Source: Nocardioides guangzhouensis (GTDB lineage Bacteria; Actinomycetota; Actinomycetes; Propionibacteriales; Nocardioidaceae). Taken from it: a stretch of 64,000 nt of DNA. Made by a program: the position numbers and the translations under genes. Below the pieces are notes generated by a model, which saw nothing but the letters and a program-made list of their open reading frames with translations, was not told the DNA's origin and searched no databases. This document shows positions 1 through 8,646 of the stretch, one piece after another. Position 1 is the first letter of the stretch, and each line of letters opens with the position of its first letter. Location of the stretch: NCBI RefSeq assembly GCF_004519545.1, contig NZ_SDKM01000003.1, positions 62,001-126,000 on the forward strand. The letters run 5' to 3'.

Positions 1-1
1 C

Positions 2-766
2 GGGCTGGCGGTCAGCGGACTGTGCGCCGCCGGCACCCTCCTCGAGAAGCCCGAGTACGTCGATGCCGCGACCCGCGCTGCCGAGCTGCTGGTCGAGGTC
101 CACCTGGTCGACGGGCGGTTGCGCCGCGTGTCCCGGGACGGCGTGGTCGGCCGGCACGACGCCGTGCTGGAGGACCACGGGTGCGTCGCCCAGGGCTTCC
201 TCGACCTGCTCCAGGCGACCGGCGACGCCCGCTGGCTCGCGCACGCGCGGGTGCTGCTCGACGACGCGCTGGACCGGTTCCGGGCCGACGACGGCGGGTT
301 CCACGACACCGCGGTCGACGCCGAGACGCTGGTCGCCCGGCCACGGGAGATCGGCGACAACGCCAGCCCGTCCGGGCAGTCGGCGATGGTCCAGGCGCTC
401 GCGACGTACGCCGCGCTGACCGGGTCCGGCGCGCATCGCACCGCCGCCGAGGAGACGTTGTCGGTGCTGGCCACGCTCGCCGAGCGAGCGCCGCGGTTCG
501 CCGGCCACGCGCTGGCCGCGGCCGAGGCGATGCTCGAGGGTCCGGAGGAGGTCGCCGTGGTGGGGCGCCCCGGGCCGGAGCGCGACGCCCTGGCCCGGGC
601 CGCCCGCCGCCGCCCCGGTGCGGTGGTCCTGGTTGCCGAGCCCGGCCGGACCGACGTACCGCTGCTCGAAGGCCGGGTCGAGGTCGACGGCCGCCCCGCG
701 GCGTACGTCTGCCGCGACCTGGTCTGCGAACGACCTGTCACCGACCCCGCGGACCTGCCACGCTGA
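2..766 (+). CDS. Thioredoxin domain-containing protein (YyaL/SPATA20 family), C-terminal part
   Basis: The reading frame is open from the window edge, so the N-terminal thioredoxin-like domain lies outside. The visible 254 codons look like the end of the six-hairpin (N-acylglucosamine 2-epimerase-like) domain that follows the thioredoxin fold in YyaL/SPATA20 proteins. Support comes from GLAVSGLCAAG at the edge and the segment GDNASPSGQSAM, which resembles the family's conserved D-N-x-x-P-S-G stretch. The last ~60 residues form a small alpha/beta tail. The family's substrate is not established, so no reaction is assigned. The next gene converges from the other strand after about 245 bp of non-coding DNA. 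Confidence is good for the family and low for a precise role. Confidence 0.75.
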   Translation, partial: GLAVSGLCAAGTLLEKPEYVDAATRAAELLVEVHLVDGRLRRVSRDGVVGRHDAVLEDHGCVAQGFLDLLQATGDARWLAHARVLLDDALDRFRADDGGFHDTAVDAETLVARPREIGDNASPSGQSAMVQALATYAALTGSGAHRTAAEETLSVLATLAERAPRFAGHALAAAEAMLEGPEEVAVVGRPGPERDALARAARRRPGAVVLVAEPGRTDVPLLEGRVEVDGRPAAYVCRDLVCERPVTDPADLPR

Positions 767-1012
767 AACCGATGAGGCTGGATGCCCCGTTCAGCCCTCC
801 GACCACCAAGCAGCAAGGGAAGTCCTGCGGCCTGCTGGTGCACGGTGAGCCGCTGCCGCCGCCCGGAGCACGCCCGACCTGCCGTGGATCCCGAGGGCGG
901 CCTCGTAGGGGGATTGGGCGGGGGGCCCGTGCGGGGCGCTGGTCGTCCCGTGGTGCGTCGGATGGGCCTGGGGCAGTTCCGGGTGGCCGGCTCCTGCCTC
1001 GGGTAGCCCTGG

Positions 1013-1765
1013 CTAGCGCAGGGAGTACGTCGCCAGCGAGACGCCGACGTAGTGGGTCACGAACGCCAGGATCGTGAACGAGTGGAACACCTCGTGGAAG
1101 CCGAACCAGCGGGGCGAGGGGTCGGGGCGCTGGAAGCCGTAGACCACCCCGCCGAGCGTGTAGAGCACGCCGCCGGCCGCGACCAGCACGAGGACCGCGA
1201 TCGCGATGCCCGGGTCGAACCGCTCGGCCCCCGCGGCGAACGACGGGATGAAGAACACCGCGGCCCAGCCGAGCGCGATGTAGATCGGCACGTAGAGCCA
1301 GCGCGGCGCGTCGGTCCAGAACACCCGGAAGAAGACGCCGACCACGGCCCCCGTCCAGACGATCGAGAGCAGCAGCCAGCGGGGCGTGCCCGACAGGAAC
1401 AGCAGCGCGAACGGCGTGTAGGACCCGGCGATGAGCAGGAAGATGTTGGCGTGGTCGAAGCGCCGCAGGAAGTTCCACGTGCGGGGTGACCACGTGCCGC
1501 GGTGGTAGATCGCGGAGACCGTGAACAGCACCAGCGCGGTCGCGGCGAACATCGCCGAGCCGACCCGGGTCGCCGCGGTGGGGGAGAGTGCGATCAGGAC
1601 GATGCCGGCAGCGAGCGTGAGCGGTGCGGTGGCCAGGTGCAGCCAGCCGCGGAGCTTCGGCTTGATGTCGGCGAGCGTGTCGTGTGCCCGGTCGCGTGCC
1701 CGGTCCACGGCGCCGTGGGTCCGGTCGACGGCATGGTCCAGGCGGGAGCGGATCATGTCGTTCAT
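1013..1765 (-). CDS. Hemolysin III family (PAQR-like) integral membrane protein
   Basis: The 250-residue protein has a charged N-terminal segment and then about seven hydrophobic helices. The hallmarks of the bacterial PAQR/hemolysin III family are present: SAIYHRG after helix 2, FDHANIFLLIAGSYTPFAL in the middle and FHEVFHSFTILAFVTHYVG near the end. The conserved His and Asp residues of these motifs are the proposed metal site of the superfamily. Haemolytic activity has been reported for some members but the physiological role is unclear, so no toxin function is claimed. An upstream GTG at 1789 would add eight residues; the ATG at 1765 was preferred because the extension would take up most of the short divergent spacer before the prenyl transferase gene. 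Confidence 0.85.
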   Translation of the reverse strand: MNDMIRSRLDHAVDRTHGAVDRARDRAHDTLADIKPKLRGWLHLATAPLTLAAGIVLIALSPTAATRVGSAMFAATALVLFTVSAIYHRGTWSPRTWNFLRRFDHANIFLLIAGSYTPFALLFLSGTPRWLLLSIVWTGAVVGVFFRVFWTDAPRWLYVPIYIALGWAAVFFIPSFAAGAERFDPGIAIAVLVLVAAGGVLYTLGGVVYGFQRPDPSPRWFGFHEVFHSFTILAFVTHYVGVSLATYSLR

Positions 1766-1837
1766 GTACCCAAGGGTACGGATGGCCACTCATGGTGTAC
1801 GCCGATCGGTACAGACAGGACGAGTAGAGTCGGTCAC

Positions 1838-2614
1838 GTGGCGGACTGGAAACAGGCGATCCGGCGGGTGCTCTACCCGGCGTACGAGGCTCGGATGGTC
1901 AAGGCGCTTCCCCAGGACCGCCTCCCGAAGCACATCGGCGTGATGCTGGACGGCAACCGGCGCTGGGCGAAGGCGGTCGGCGCGGACACCGCGCACGGGC
2001 ACCGGGCCGGCGCGGCGAACATCGAGCCGCTGCTCGGTTGGTGCGAGGAGACCGGTATCGAGGTGGTCACCCTGTGGCTGCTGTCGACCGACAACCTCAA
2101 CCGTCCCCCGCAGGAGATCGAGGCCCTGCTCGGCATCATCGAGGAGGCGGTGGACTCGCTCGCCGACCAGCGGCGCTGGCGGCTGCACCCGGTGGGAGCG
2201 CTCGACCTGCTGCCCGCCCACACCGCCCGCCGGCTCAAGGAGGCCGAGGAGGCCACCCGCGACGTCGACGGCATGCTGGTCAACGTCGCCGTGGGGTACG
2301 GCGGTCGCCGCGAGATCGCGGACGCGGTCCGGTCGCTGCTGGTGGAGCACTCCGAGAAGGGCACCTCGCTGGAGGAGCTCGCCCAGACCATCGACGTCGA
2401 GCACATCGCCGAGCACCTCTACACCAAGGGCCAGCCCGACCCCGACCTGGTGATCCGCACCTCCGGCGAGCAGCGGCTCGGCGGCTTCCTGCTCTGGCAG
2501 TCCGCCAAGAGCGAGTTCTACTTCTGCGAGGCCTACTGGCCGGACTTCCGCCGGGTCGACTTCCTCCGCGCGATCCGTGCCTACGCCGAGCGGGAGCGCC
2601 GCTTCGGCACCTGA
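1838..2614 (+). CDS. uppS: Isoprenyl transferase (cis-prenyltransferase, short-chain type)
   Basis: The 258-residue protein condenses isopentenyl diphosphate onto an allylic diphosphate with cis geometry, feeding polyprenyl-phosphate carriers for cell-wall synthesis. Visible family motifs are GVMLDGNRRWAK with the catalytic Asp, HGHRAGAANI, TLWLLSTDNLNR, NVAVGYGGRREI, and DLVIRTSGEQRLGGFLLWQS followed by SEFYF. The WLLSTDN variant resembles the mycobacterial short-chain enzyme that makes Z,E-farnesyl diphosphate (Rv1086 type) rather than the long-chain UppS, so a short product is possible. A GTG start is used because no upstream start keeps the conserved N-terminus. The stop codon lies just before the palindromic repeats at 2621. 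Confidence 0.9.
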   Translation: MADWKQAIRRVLYPAYEARMVKALPQDRLPKHIGVMLDGNRRWAKAVGADTAHGHRAGAANIEPLLGWCEETGIEVVTLWLLSTDNLNRPPQEIEALLGIIEEAVDSLADQRRWRLHPVGALDLLPAHTARRLKEAEEATRDVDGMLVNVAVGYGGRREIADAVRSLLVEHSEKGTSLEELAQTIDVEHIAEHLYTKGQPDPDLVIRTSGEQRLGGFLLWQSAKSEFYFCEAYWPDFRRVDFLRAIRAYAERERRFGT

Positions 2615-2620
2615 CCCGTC

Positions 2621-2692
2621 GACCCGGCACGTCTTGTGCCGACTCACACCGTTTCGAGAATGGTGACCCGGCACATCTTGTGCCGACTCACC
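2621..2692. repeat. Two copies of a REP-like palindromic element, 44-bp period
   Basis: Two copies begin at 2621 and 2665, exactly 44 bp apart. Each has the core GACCCGGCAC, a five-base loop (GTCTT, then ATCTT), and GTGCCGACTCAC. The arms CGGCAC/GTGCCG pair perfectly, and in the second copy an outer GGTGA/TCACC pair is separated from them by a two-base mismatch. The same element recurs at 61485-61598 with the reverse-complement loop and the same 44-bp spacing. It lies directly between uppS and ppdK, both on the plus strand. A terminator or a REP-type mobile repeat are both possible. Confidence 0.8.
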
Positions 2693-2751
2693 GGGCGTGG
2701 GGCGCGGAACCTGTGGATGCGCGGCGCGCCGATCCGCGGCATGCTCGGGGG

Positions 2752-5427
2752 GTGACCACCTTCGTGCACGACTTCGCGGACGGCAACAAGGACCAGAAGG
2801 ACCTGCTGGGGGGCAAGGGTGCGAACCTCGCCGAGATGACCAATCTCGGGCTGCCCGTGCCCCCGGGGTTCACGATCGACACCGAGGCCTGCAAGGCCTA
2901 CCTCGCGGAGGGCGCCGAGCCCGCGGAGCTGGCCGGCCAGGTCACCGAGCGGCTGGCCGCCCTCGAGAAGACGATGGGACGCACGCTCGGGGACGCCGAG
3001 GACCCGCTGCTGGTGTCGGTGCGGTCCGGGGCGAAGTTCTCGATGCCCGGGATGATGGAGACCGTCCTCAACGTCGGCCTCAACGACCGCTCCGTGCACG
3101 GCCTGGCCGCGGCCAGCAAGGACGAGCGGTTCGCCTGGGACTCCTACCGCCGGCTGATCCAGATGTTCGGCTCGACCGTGCTCGACATCGACCACCTGGT
3201 CTTCGCGCGCGCGCTCGACGACGCCAAGCGGGCGCGCGGCACCGAGGCCGACCTCGACCTCGACGAGGAGGACCTCAAGCGCCTGGTCGGCACCTTCCAG
3301 GGGCTGGTCACCGAGCACGCCGGCCGGGACTTCCCGCAGGATCCCCGCGAGCAGCTCGACCTCGCCGTACGCGCCGTCTTCGACTCCTGGAACACCGAGC
3401 GGGCCGTGCTCTACCGCCGGCAGGAGCGGATCCCCGAGGACCTGGGCACCGCCGTCAACGTGCAGGCGATGGTGTTCGGCAACCGGGGCATGGACTCCGG
3501 CTCGGGTGTGGCCTTCACCCGCGACCCGGCCTCCGGCGCCCAGGGGGAGTACGGCGACTACCTGCAGAACGCGCAGGGCGAGGACGTGGTCGCCGGCATC
3601 CGGAACACCGTGTCGCTGGCCGACATGCAGGAGGTGGCGCCGGGTCCGCACGCCGAGCTGCTGCGGATCATGGCCACGCTCGAGCACCACTACCGCGACA
3701 TGTGCGACATCGAGTTCACGGTCGAGAACGACAAGCTGTGGATGCTGCAGACCCGGGTCGGCAAGCGCACCCCGGAGGCGGCGTTCCGGATCGCGGTGCA
3801 CATGGCCGACGAGGGCCTGATCGACCTCGACGAGGCGCTGCGCCGGGTCACCGGCGCCCAGCTCGCGCAGCTGATGTTCCCGCGGTTCGACGAGGACGCG
3901 CCGCGCGACCTGATCGCGAAGGGCATGAACGCCTCACCCGGCGCCGCGGTCGGGAAGGTCGTCTTCGACTCGCACACCGCGGTCGAGTGGGCCGAGCGCG
4001 GCGAGGACGTGATCCTGGTCCGCCAGGAGACCAACCCCGACGACCTGCACGGGATGATGGTCGCCCGCGGGGTGCTCACCAGCCGGGGCGGCAAGACCTC
4101 GCACGCCGCCGTGGTCGCCCGCGGCATGGGCCGCACCTGCGTCTGCGGCGCCGAGGCGCTCGACGTCGACGCCGAGCGCAAGCGCGTGAAGGTACGCCGC
4201 GGCCCGACCCTCGGCGAGGGCGACGTGATCTCGATCGACGGCTCGACCGGCGAGGTGTTCGCCGGCGAGGTGCCGGTCGCGGACTCCCTCGTGGTCCGCT
4301 ACTTCGAGGGCGAGGAGGCCGACGACGACCTCGTGCACTCCGTACGCCGCCTGATGGAGCACGCCGACTCCCGGCGCCGACTGCACGTGCGCACCAACGC
4401 CGACAAGGCCGGCGACGCGTCCCGGGCCCGCCGGTTCGGTGCCGAGGGGATCGGGCTGTGCCGCACCGAGCACATGTTCCTCGGCGAGCGCCGGGAGCTG
4501 GTGGAGCACCTGATCGTGGCCGAGGACGACGCCGGGCAGGAGGCCGCGCTGGCGGCGCTGCTGCCGCTGCAGCGCCAGGACTTCGAGGAGATCCTCGAGG
4601 CGATGGACGGGCTGCCCGTGACGATCCGGCTGATCGACCCGCCGCTGCACGAGTTCCTCCCCGACTACACCGAGCTGTCGGTGCAGGTCGCGCTGGAGGA
4701 CGAGCGCGGCAACGAGGACACCCACCACCACAAGCTGCTCGACGCGGTGAAGCGGCTGCACGAGCAGAACCCCATGCTGGGCCTGCGCGGCGTGCGCCTC
4801 GGCATCGCCATCCCCGGCCTGTTCACGATGCAGGCCCGGGCGATCCTCGAGGCCGCCGCGGCCCGGATCGCGGCCGGCGGGGACGCCCGCCCGGAGATCA
4901 TGATCCCGCTGGTCGCGACGGTCCGGGAGCTCGACATCGTGCGCCGGGAGATCGCCGCGGTCGCCGAGCAGGTGCAGCAGGAGACCGGCGTCGACATCGC
5001 GCACAAGGTCGGCACCATGATCGAGCTGCCCCGAGCCGCAGTCACCGCCGCCGAGATTGCCGGGATCGCCCAGTTCTTCTCGTTCGGCACCAACGACCTC
5101 ACCCAGATGACGTGGGGCTTCTCGCGCGACGACGTCGAGGCGTCGTTCTTCAGCACCTACCTCGAACACGGGGTGTTCCCGGTCTCGCCGTTCGAGTCGC
5201 TGGACACCGACGGCGTGGGCGCGTTGGTGCGGATGGCGGTCGAGCGGGGCCGCGAGGCCCGGGCCGACCTGCACCTCGGCATCTGCGGCGAGCACGGCGG
5301 CGACCCGCACTCGATCCACTTCTTCGACGAGGTCGGGCTCGACTACGTCTCCTGCTCGCCGTTCCGGGTCCCCGTGGCCCGGCTCGAGGCCGGCCGGTCG
5401 GCGCTGGGCGGGGGCGGCTCGGACTGA
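2752..5427 (+). CDS. ppdK: Pyruvate, phosphate dikinase
   Basis: The 891-residue enzyme interconverts pyruvate, ATP and phosphate with phosphoenolpyruvate, AMP and pyrophosphate. All three family domains are visible. The N-terminal nucleotide-binding domain starts with LLGGKGANLAEM and has SVRSGAKFSMPGMMETVLN. The swivelling phosphohistidine domain carries GGKTSHAAVVARGMG with catalytic His451, preceded two residues earlier by the Thr that is regulatory in many homologues. The C-terminal PEP/pyruvate barrel has FFSFGTNDLTQMTWGFSRDD and HLGICGEHGGDP with Cys845. The length matches the family. A GTG start follows a GGGGG run. In an actinobacterium the enzyme could serve gluconeogenesis, fitting GlpX elsewhere in the window. 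Confidence 0.95.
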   Translation: MTTFVHDFADGNKDQKDLLGGKGANLAEMTNLGLPVPPGFTIDTEACKAYLAEGAEPAELAGQVTERLAALEKTMGRTLGDAEDPLLVSVRSGAKFSMPGMMETVLNVGLNDRSVHGLAAASKDERFAWDSYRRLIQMFGSTVLDIDHLVFARALDDAKRARGTEADLDLDEEDLKRLVGTFQGLVTEHAGRDFPQDPREQLDLAVRAVFDSWNTERAVLYRRQERIPEDLGTAVNVQAMVFGNRGMDSGSGVAFTRDPASGAQGEYGDYLQNAQGEDVVAGIRNTVSLADMQEVAPGPHAELLRIMATLEHHYRDMCDIEFTVENDKLWMLQTRVGKRTPEAAFRIAVHMADEGLIDLDEALRRVTGAQLAQLMFPRFDEDAPRDLIAKGMNASPGAAVGKVVFDSHTAVEWAERGEDVILVRQETNPDDLHGMMVARGVLTSRGGKTSHAAVVARGMGRTCVCGAEALDVDAERKRVKVRRGPTLGEGDVISIDGSTGEVFAGEVPVADSLVVRYFEGEEADDDLVHSVRRLMEHADSRRRLHVRTNADKAGDASRARRFGAEGIGLCRTEHMFLGERRELVEHLIVAEDDAGQEAALAALLPLQRQDFEEILEAMDGLPVTIRLIDPPLHEFLPDYTELSVQVALEDERGNEDTHHHKLLDAVKRLHEQNPMLGLRGVRLGIAIPGLFTMQARAILEAAAARIAAGGDARPEIMIPLVATVRELDIVRREIAAVAEQVQQETGVDIAHKVGTMIELPRAAVTAAEIAGIAQFFSFGTNDLTQMTWGFSRDDVEASFFSTYLEHGVFPVSPFESLDTDGVGALVRMAVERGREARADLHLGICGEHGGDPHSIHFFDEVGLDYVSCSPFRVPVARLEAGRSALGGGGSD

Positions 5428-5749
5428 CCCCGTCGGGCGGCTCGGCGATGGCCCGGTCGGGTGACCCGTCCGACCGTCCGGTCGGAGGTCGGTGACTGTT
5501 CACCCCACGTTCGGGCGTGTCGGCCCGGACCGGCTGGGGACCCGGCGTACGTTCGGGCTCATCGGCGGGTGGGGAAGCCTGCCGTACTGGGAGGCCCGGC
5601 CGTGTTCTCACACGATCACCGCGTGACGTCGCCACCGCGGCGTGCGTGGGGAAGGCCGGCACTCCGGCCGTCGGGATCCCCCCGGTCCGTCAGCGCGTGA
5701 TCCAGGGCCGGGCGACGAGTGCGCGCGCCGGCTCAAGAGGGTGAGTTCC
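5428..5749. other. Non-coding spacer between ppdK and phoH
   Basis: This 322-bp stretch has no convincing ORF. It contains a short hairpin at 5470-5485 with arms CCGACC and GGTCGG and a four-base loop, which could end ppdK transcription but lacks a T tract. Start-proximal sequence at 5734-5744 (AAGAGGGTGAG) is the ribosome binding site for the PhoH gene. No riboswitch was recognised. Confidence 0.5.
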
Positions 5750-7084
5750 GTGGCCTCGAAGAGTCAGCAGGGCAAGCGCACCGCTCCGTCCGTCCGCACC
5801 TTCGTCCTCGACACCAGCGTGCTGCTCGCCGACCCGGGCGCCGTACGCCGGTTCGACGAGCACGAGGTGGTCCTCCCGGTGGTCGTGATCACCGAGCTCG
5901 AGGGCAAGCGGCACCATCCCGAGCTCGGCTTCTTCGCCCGCTCGGCGCTGCGCATGCTCGACGAGATGCGGGTCCTGCACGGGCGGCTCGACGAGCCGAT
6001 CCCGGTCGGCGAGGCCGGCGGCACGATCCGCGTGGAGCTCAACCACACCGACCCCGAATCTCTCCCGTCGGGCTTCAGGCTCGGCGACAACGACACTCGG
6101 ATCCTCGCCGTGGCCCGCAACCTGGCGAACGAGGGCGCGCTGGTCACCCTGGTCTCCAAGGACCTCCCGCTCCGGATCAAGGCCTCGGCGGTCGGCCTCG
6201 ACGCCGAGGAGTACCGCGCGGAGGCAATCAGCGAGTCCGACACCGGCTACAGCGGGATGGCCGAGGTCGAGGTGATCGCCGCCGACCTCGACGAGCTGTA
6301 CGACGACGGCGTGGTCGACCTCGAGCAGGCCCGCGAGCTTCCCTGCCACACCGGCCTGGTGCTGCTCTCCGACCGCGGCACCGCGCTGGGCCGGGTCGGG
6401 CCCGACAAGCAGGTCCACCTGGTCCGGGGTGACCGCGAGGCGTTCGGCATCCACGGCCGCTCCGCCGAGCAGCGGATCGCGCTGGAGACGCTGCTCGACC
6501 CCGAGGTCGGGATCGTCTCCCTCGGCGGCCGGGCCGGCACCGGCAAGTCGGCGATGGCGCTGTGCGCCGGCCTCGAGGCGGTGATGGAGCGCCGCCAGCA
6601 CAAGAAGGTCGTGGTGTTCCGGCCCCTGTTCGCGGTGGGTGGCCAGGAGCTCGGCTACCTGCCCGGCTCGGAGCAGGAGAAGATGTCGCCCTGGGGCCAG
6701 GCGGTCTTCGACACGCTCGGTGCGATCACCTCGCCCGACGTCATCGACGAGGTGCTCGACCGCGGGATGCTCGAGGTGCTGCCGCTCACCCACATCCGCG
6801 GCCGCTCGCTGCACGACGCGTTCGTCATCGTCGACGAGGCGCAGAGCCTGGAGCGCAACGTGCTGCTCACCGTGCTCTCGCGGATCGGCGCCAACTCCAA
6901 GGTGGTGCTCACCCACGACGTCGCCCAACGGGACAACCTGCGGGTGGGCCGCCACGACGGCGTGGTCGCGGTCATCGAGAAGCTCAAGGGCCACCCGCTG
7001 TTCGCCCACGTCACGCTCACCCGGTCCGAGCGCTCGCCGATCGCGGCGCTGGTGACCGAGATGCTGGAGAACGTCACCATGTGA
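5750..7084 (+). CDS. PIN domain-PhoH ATPase fusion (PhoH2-type RNA helicase/RNase)
   Basis: The 444-residue protein joins an N-terminal PIN ribonuclease domain to a C-terminal PhoH P-loop ATPase. The PIN part shows [13 protein letters not shown], the acidic [11 protein letters not shown] and [11 protein letters not shown], supplying the usual metal-binding Asp/Glu set. The ATPase part has Walker [10 protein letters not shown] at residues 259-267 and Walker [11 protein letters not shown]. PhoH2 proteins of this architecture are described as sequence-specific RNA helicase/RNases, often toxin-antitoxin-related. No partner antitoxin ORF is visible immediately upstream. A GTG nine bases earlier (5741) is in frame but would overlap the AAGAGGGTGAG ribosome site, so 5750 was chosen. 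Confidence 0.9.
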   Translation: MASKSQQGKRTAPSVRTFVLDTSVLLADPGAVRRFDEHEVVLPVVVITELEGKRHHPELGFFARSALRMLDEMRVLHGRLDEPIPVGEAGGTIRVELNHTDPESLPSGFRLGDNDTRILAVARNLANEGALVTLVSKDLPLRIKASAVGLDAEEYRAEAISESDTGYSGMAEVEVIAADLDELYDDGVVDLEQARELPCHTGLVLLSDRGTALGRVGPDKQVHLVRGDREAFGIHGRSAEQRIALETLLDPEVGIVSLGGRAGTGKSAMALCAGLEAVMERRQHKKVVVFRPLFAVGGQELGYLPGSEQEKMSPWGQAVFDTLGAITSPDVIDEVLDRGMLEVLPLTHIRGRSLHDAFVIVDEAQSLERNVLLTVLSRIGANSKVVLTHDVAQRDNLRVGRHDGVVAVIEKLKGHPLFAHVTLTRSERSPIAALVTEMLENVTM

Positions 7085-7108
7085 CCCGGCCGGGACCCCT
7101 CGGCCAGC

Positions 7109-7155
7109 GACGTGGGAGGATTCGGTGGCAGCCGGAGCCTCCCACGTCCGCTTTT
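7109..7155 (+). terminator. Rho-independent terminator after phoH
   Basis: Perfect 11-bp arms GACGTGGGAGG (7109-7119) and CCTCCCACGTC (7138-7148) enclose an 18-base loop and are followed by CGCTTTT. It lies 25 bp past the phoH stop, on the same strand. Confidence 0.8.
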
Positions 7156-7330
7156 GTGGTGACTGGTGCTCCCCAAGTGGCCGATGTGGTTGGTGTGACC
7201 AACTGTGACCGGGGTCGCGTCGGTTTCTGCCGTGTTCGGTTTGCCCTGCGTGGTCACGTCATGCATGGTGTTCCGAGACCTTTTCGTGACCCCTCGGGAC
7301 TCGGTCACGGGTTTGCCCTGACGTCTAGCC

Positions 7331-7993
7331 GTGAGTAGCTCCTTGTCGAAACACGCCAAGTACACTCCGAAGCACCGCCACCACCGAGCCCCCAGCCGAC
7401 CCACCAAGGTCCTGCGCAACTCCGTGCTGTACTCCTCGGTCGCGGTCGCCGCGACCGGTGTTGCCGTCTCCGGCGGCGTGCTGCAGTCCAACGCCGAATC
7501 CCCGGTCAACGTCGCCGCCGACTTCCCCCAGATGAACGCCGGTGACGACGTCCAGACCGATGCCGTCCGTCGCGACGACGAGGTGTCCCGCTCCGCGGAC
7601 CGGCGCCGCTCCGCCGACCCCGCCAAGGCCGCTGCCCTGTCCGGCGTCGACCGCACCGGCACCGCCGTGAGCCGCACCGAGGACATCTCCGACGAGGACC
7701 CGCGGGAGATCGCCAAGGCGCTGCTCTCCGAGTTCGGGTACTCCCAGGACGAGTTCGGCTGCCTGGACTCCCTCTACACGTCCGAGAGCGGCTGGCGCGT
7801 GAACGCCGACAACCCCAGCTCGTCGGCGTACGGCATCCCCCAGGCGCTGCCCGGCTCCAAGATGGCCTCGGCCGGCCCGGACTGGGAGACCAACCCGGTC
7901 ACGCAGATCCGCTGGGGTCTCGGCTACATCGAGGACCGCTACGGCAGCCCGTGCGGCGCCTGGAGCTTCAAGCAGGGCCACAACTGGTACTGA
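7331..7993 (+). CDS. Secreted lytic transglycosylase-like protein
   Basis: The 220-residue protein has a basic N-terminus (KHAKYTPKHRHHR) and then a hydrophobic segment at about residues 33-52 that should act as signal peptide or anchor. A charged linker follows. The C-terminal ~90 residues carry LYTSESGWRVNADNPSSSAYGIPQALPG split over the usual lysozyme-like signature, with the Glu of the ESGW motif as likely catalytic acid, and end in WGLGYIEDRYGSPCGAWSF. This matches the short transglycosylase-like domain common in actinobacterial wall-remodelling proteins. It probably cleaves peptidoglycan outside the cell; the activity is inferred. The upstream 245 bp hold the phoH terminator and a CGTGACC/GGTCACG inverted repeat but no recognised riboswitch. 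Confidence 0.8.
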   Translation: MSSSLSKHAKYTPKHRHHRAPSRPTKVLRNSVLYSSVAVAATGVAVSGGVLQSNAESPVNVAADFPQMNAGDDVQTDAVRRDDEVSRSADRRRSADPAKAAALSGVDRTGTAVSRTEDISDEDPREIAKALLSEFGYSQDEFGCLDSLYTSESGWRVNADNPSSSAYGIPQALPGSKMASAGPDWETNPVTQIRWGLGYIEDRYGSPCGAWSFKQGHNWY

Positions 7994-8646
7994 TCCGCGG
8001 GTTGGAGACCGTCGATCCCCAGTGAGGCGGTAGTCCGATCGGGTCATCGACGTCACCACCCCGGATGACGACGCTCCGCGGCTGACCGGTCGCATTGCCG
8101 GCAATCGCCTGCCGACCGCCTGCGGACCCCGCCATGCTCGTGCTGCGGCGCTTCCCCGGTGCCGCAGCTGCAGATGATGCAAGGCTGCTGGACCACTGTC
8201 GTGGCCCCAACTGCGACGCAGCAGCCCTTTCCCCGAGGTCCGTCCCCATGGCGGGCACTCGTCGGGGGTGCGTCGGGCGGGTTCCCCAGCCAGGCCGATG
8301 CACCCCCGCCCTGCATTTCCGGCACCGACCCGGACCATCCCGTCGCCATGCCCCCGTAGTCCGCGACGACCTGGTCGCCGACACGCCGTCCGGGCGAGCC
8401 AGGACGTCGCGGACCACCCCGGCAGGGGGCGCGGGAGAACGCCGCCGGAGCCGTCGTACGGCGCGACAGGTCTAGATGGTCATTCCCTGTCAGGAAACGC
8501 CACCCGTTGGGAGCGTTTCCGGCCCCAGGGCGTGTTTCTGGGGGCGCGGGCCGTCGGCGGACCGCATGCTCTGTCCCGACAGGGCACCTGGGTGGGAACT
8601 TCTTCGGGCGGGCGCCGCCGCTTCGTCTGTGATTCCGGGGGGAGTC
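7994..8646. other. Structured non-coding region, 650 bp
   Basis: No ORF here has a convincing start, composition or family resemblance. Several inverted repeats stand out: ATTGCCGGCAAT at 8094-8105; GGCTGCTG/CAGCAGCC at 8183-8226 followed by a CCTTT tract; a long imperfect hairpin with 13-base arms at 8264-8276 and 8295-8307 (12 of 13 paired); and GGAAACGC/GCGTTTCC at 8493-8520. The 8183 hairpin could terminate the transglycosylase transcript. The others may belong to a 5' leader or small RNA upstream of the secreted repeat protein. Confidence 0.45.
8493..8520. promoter_or_regulatory. Inverted repeat, possible operator
   Basis: Perfect 8-bp arms GGAAACGC (8493-8500) and GCGTTTCC (8513-8520) flank a 12-base centre. 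It lies about 125 bp upstream of the secreted Fn3/PKD-like gene. A dimeric repressor site or an RNA hairpin are both possible. Confidence 0.35.

Noticed and set aside
2697..5495. 932-residue plus-strand open frame in the ppdK region
   Set aside because: It is a second-frame shadow of ppdK with Arg/Gly composition typical of GC-rich DNA; ppdK keeps all catalytic motifs.
7085..7330. c-di-AMP (ydaO-type) riboswitch upstream of the transglycosylase-like gene
   Set aside because: Such riboswitches often precede actinobacterial wall hydrolases, but the conserved ydaO sequence blocks are not visible; only a terminator and a GTGACC/GGTCAC repeat are.
8095..8475. 126-residue ORF in the gene-free region
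   Set aside because: No ribosome site, no codon-position bias and it spans several inverted repeats.
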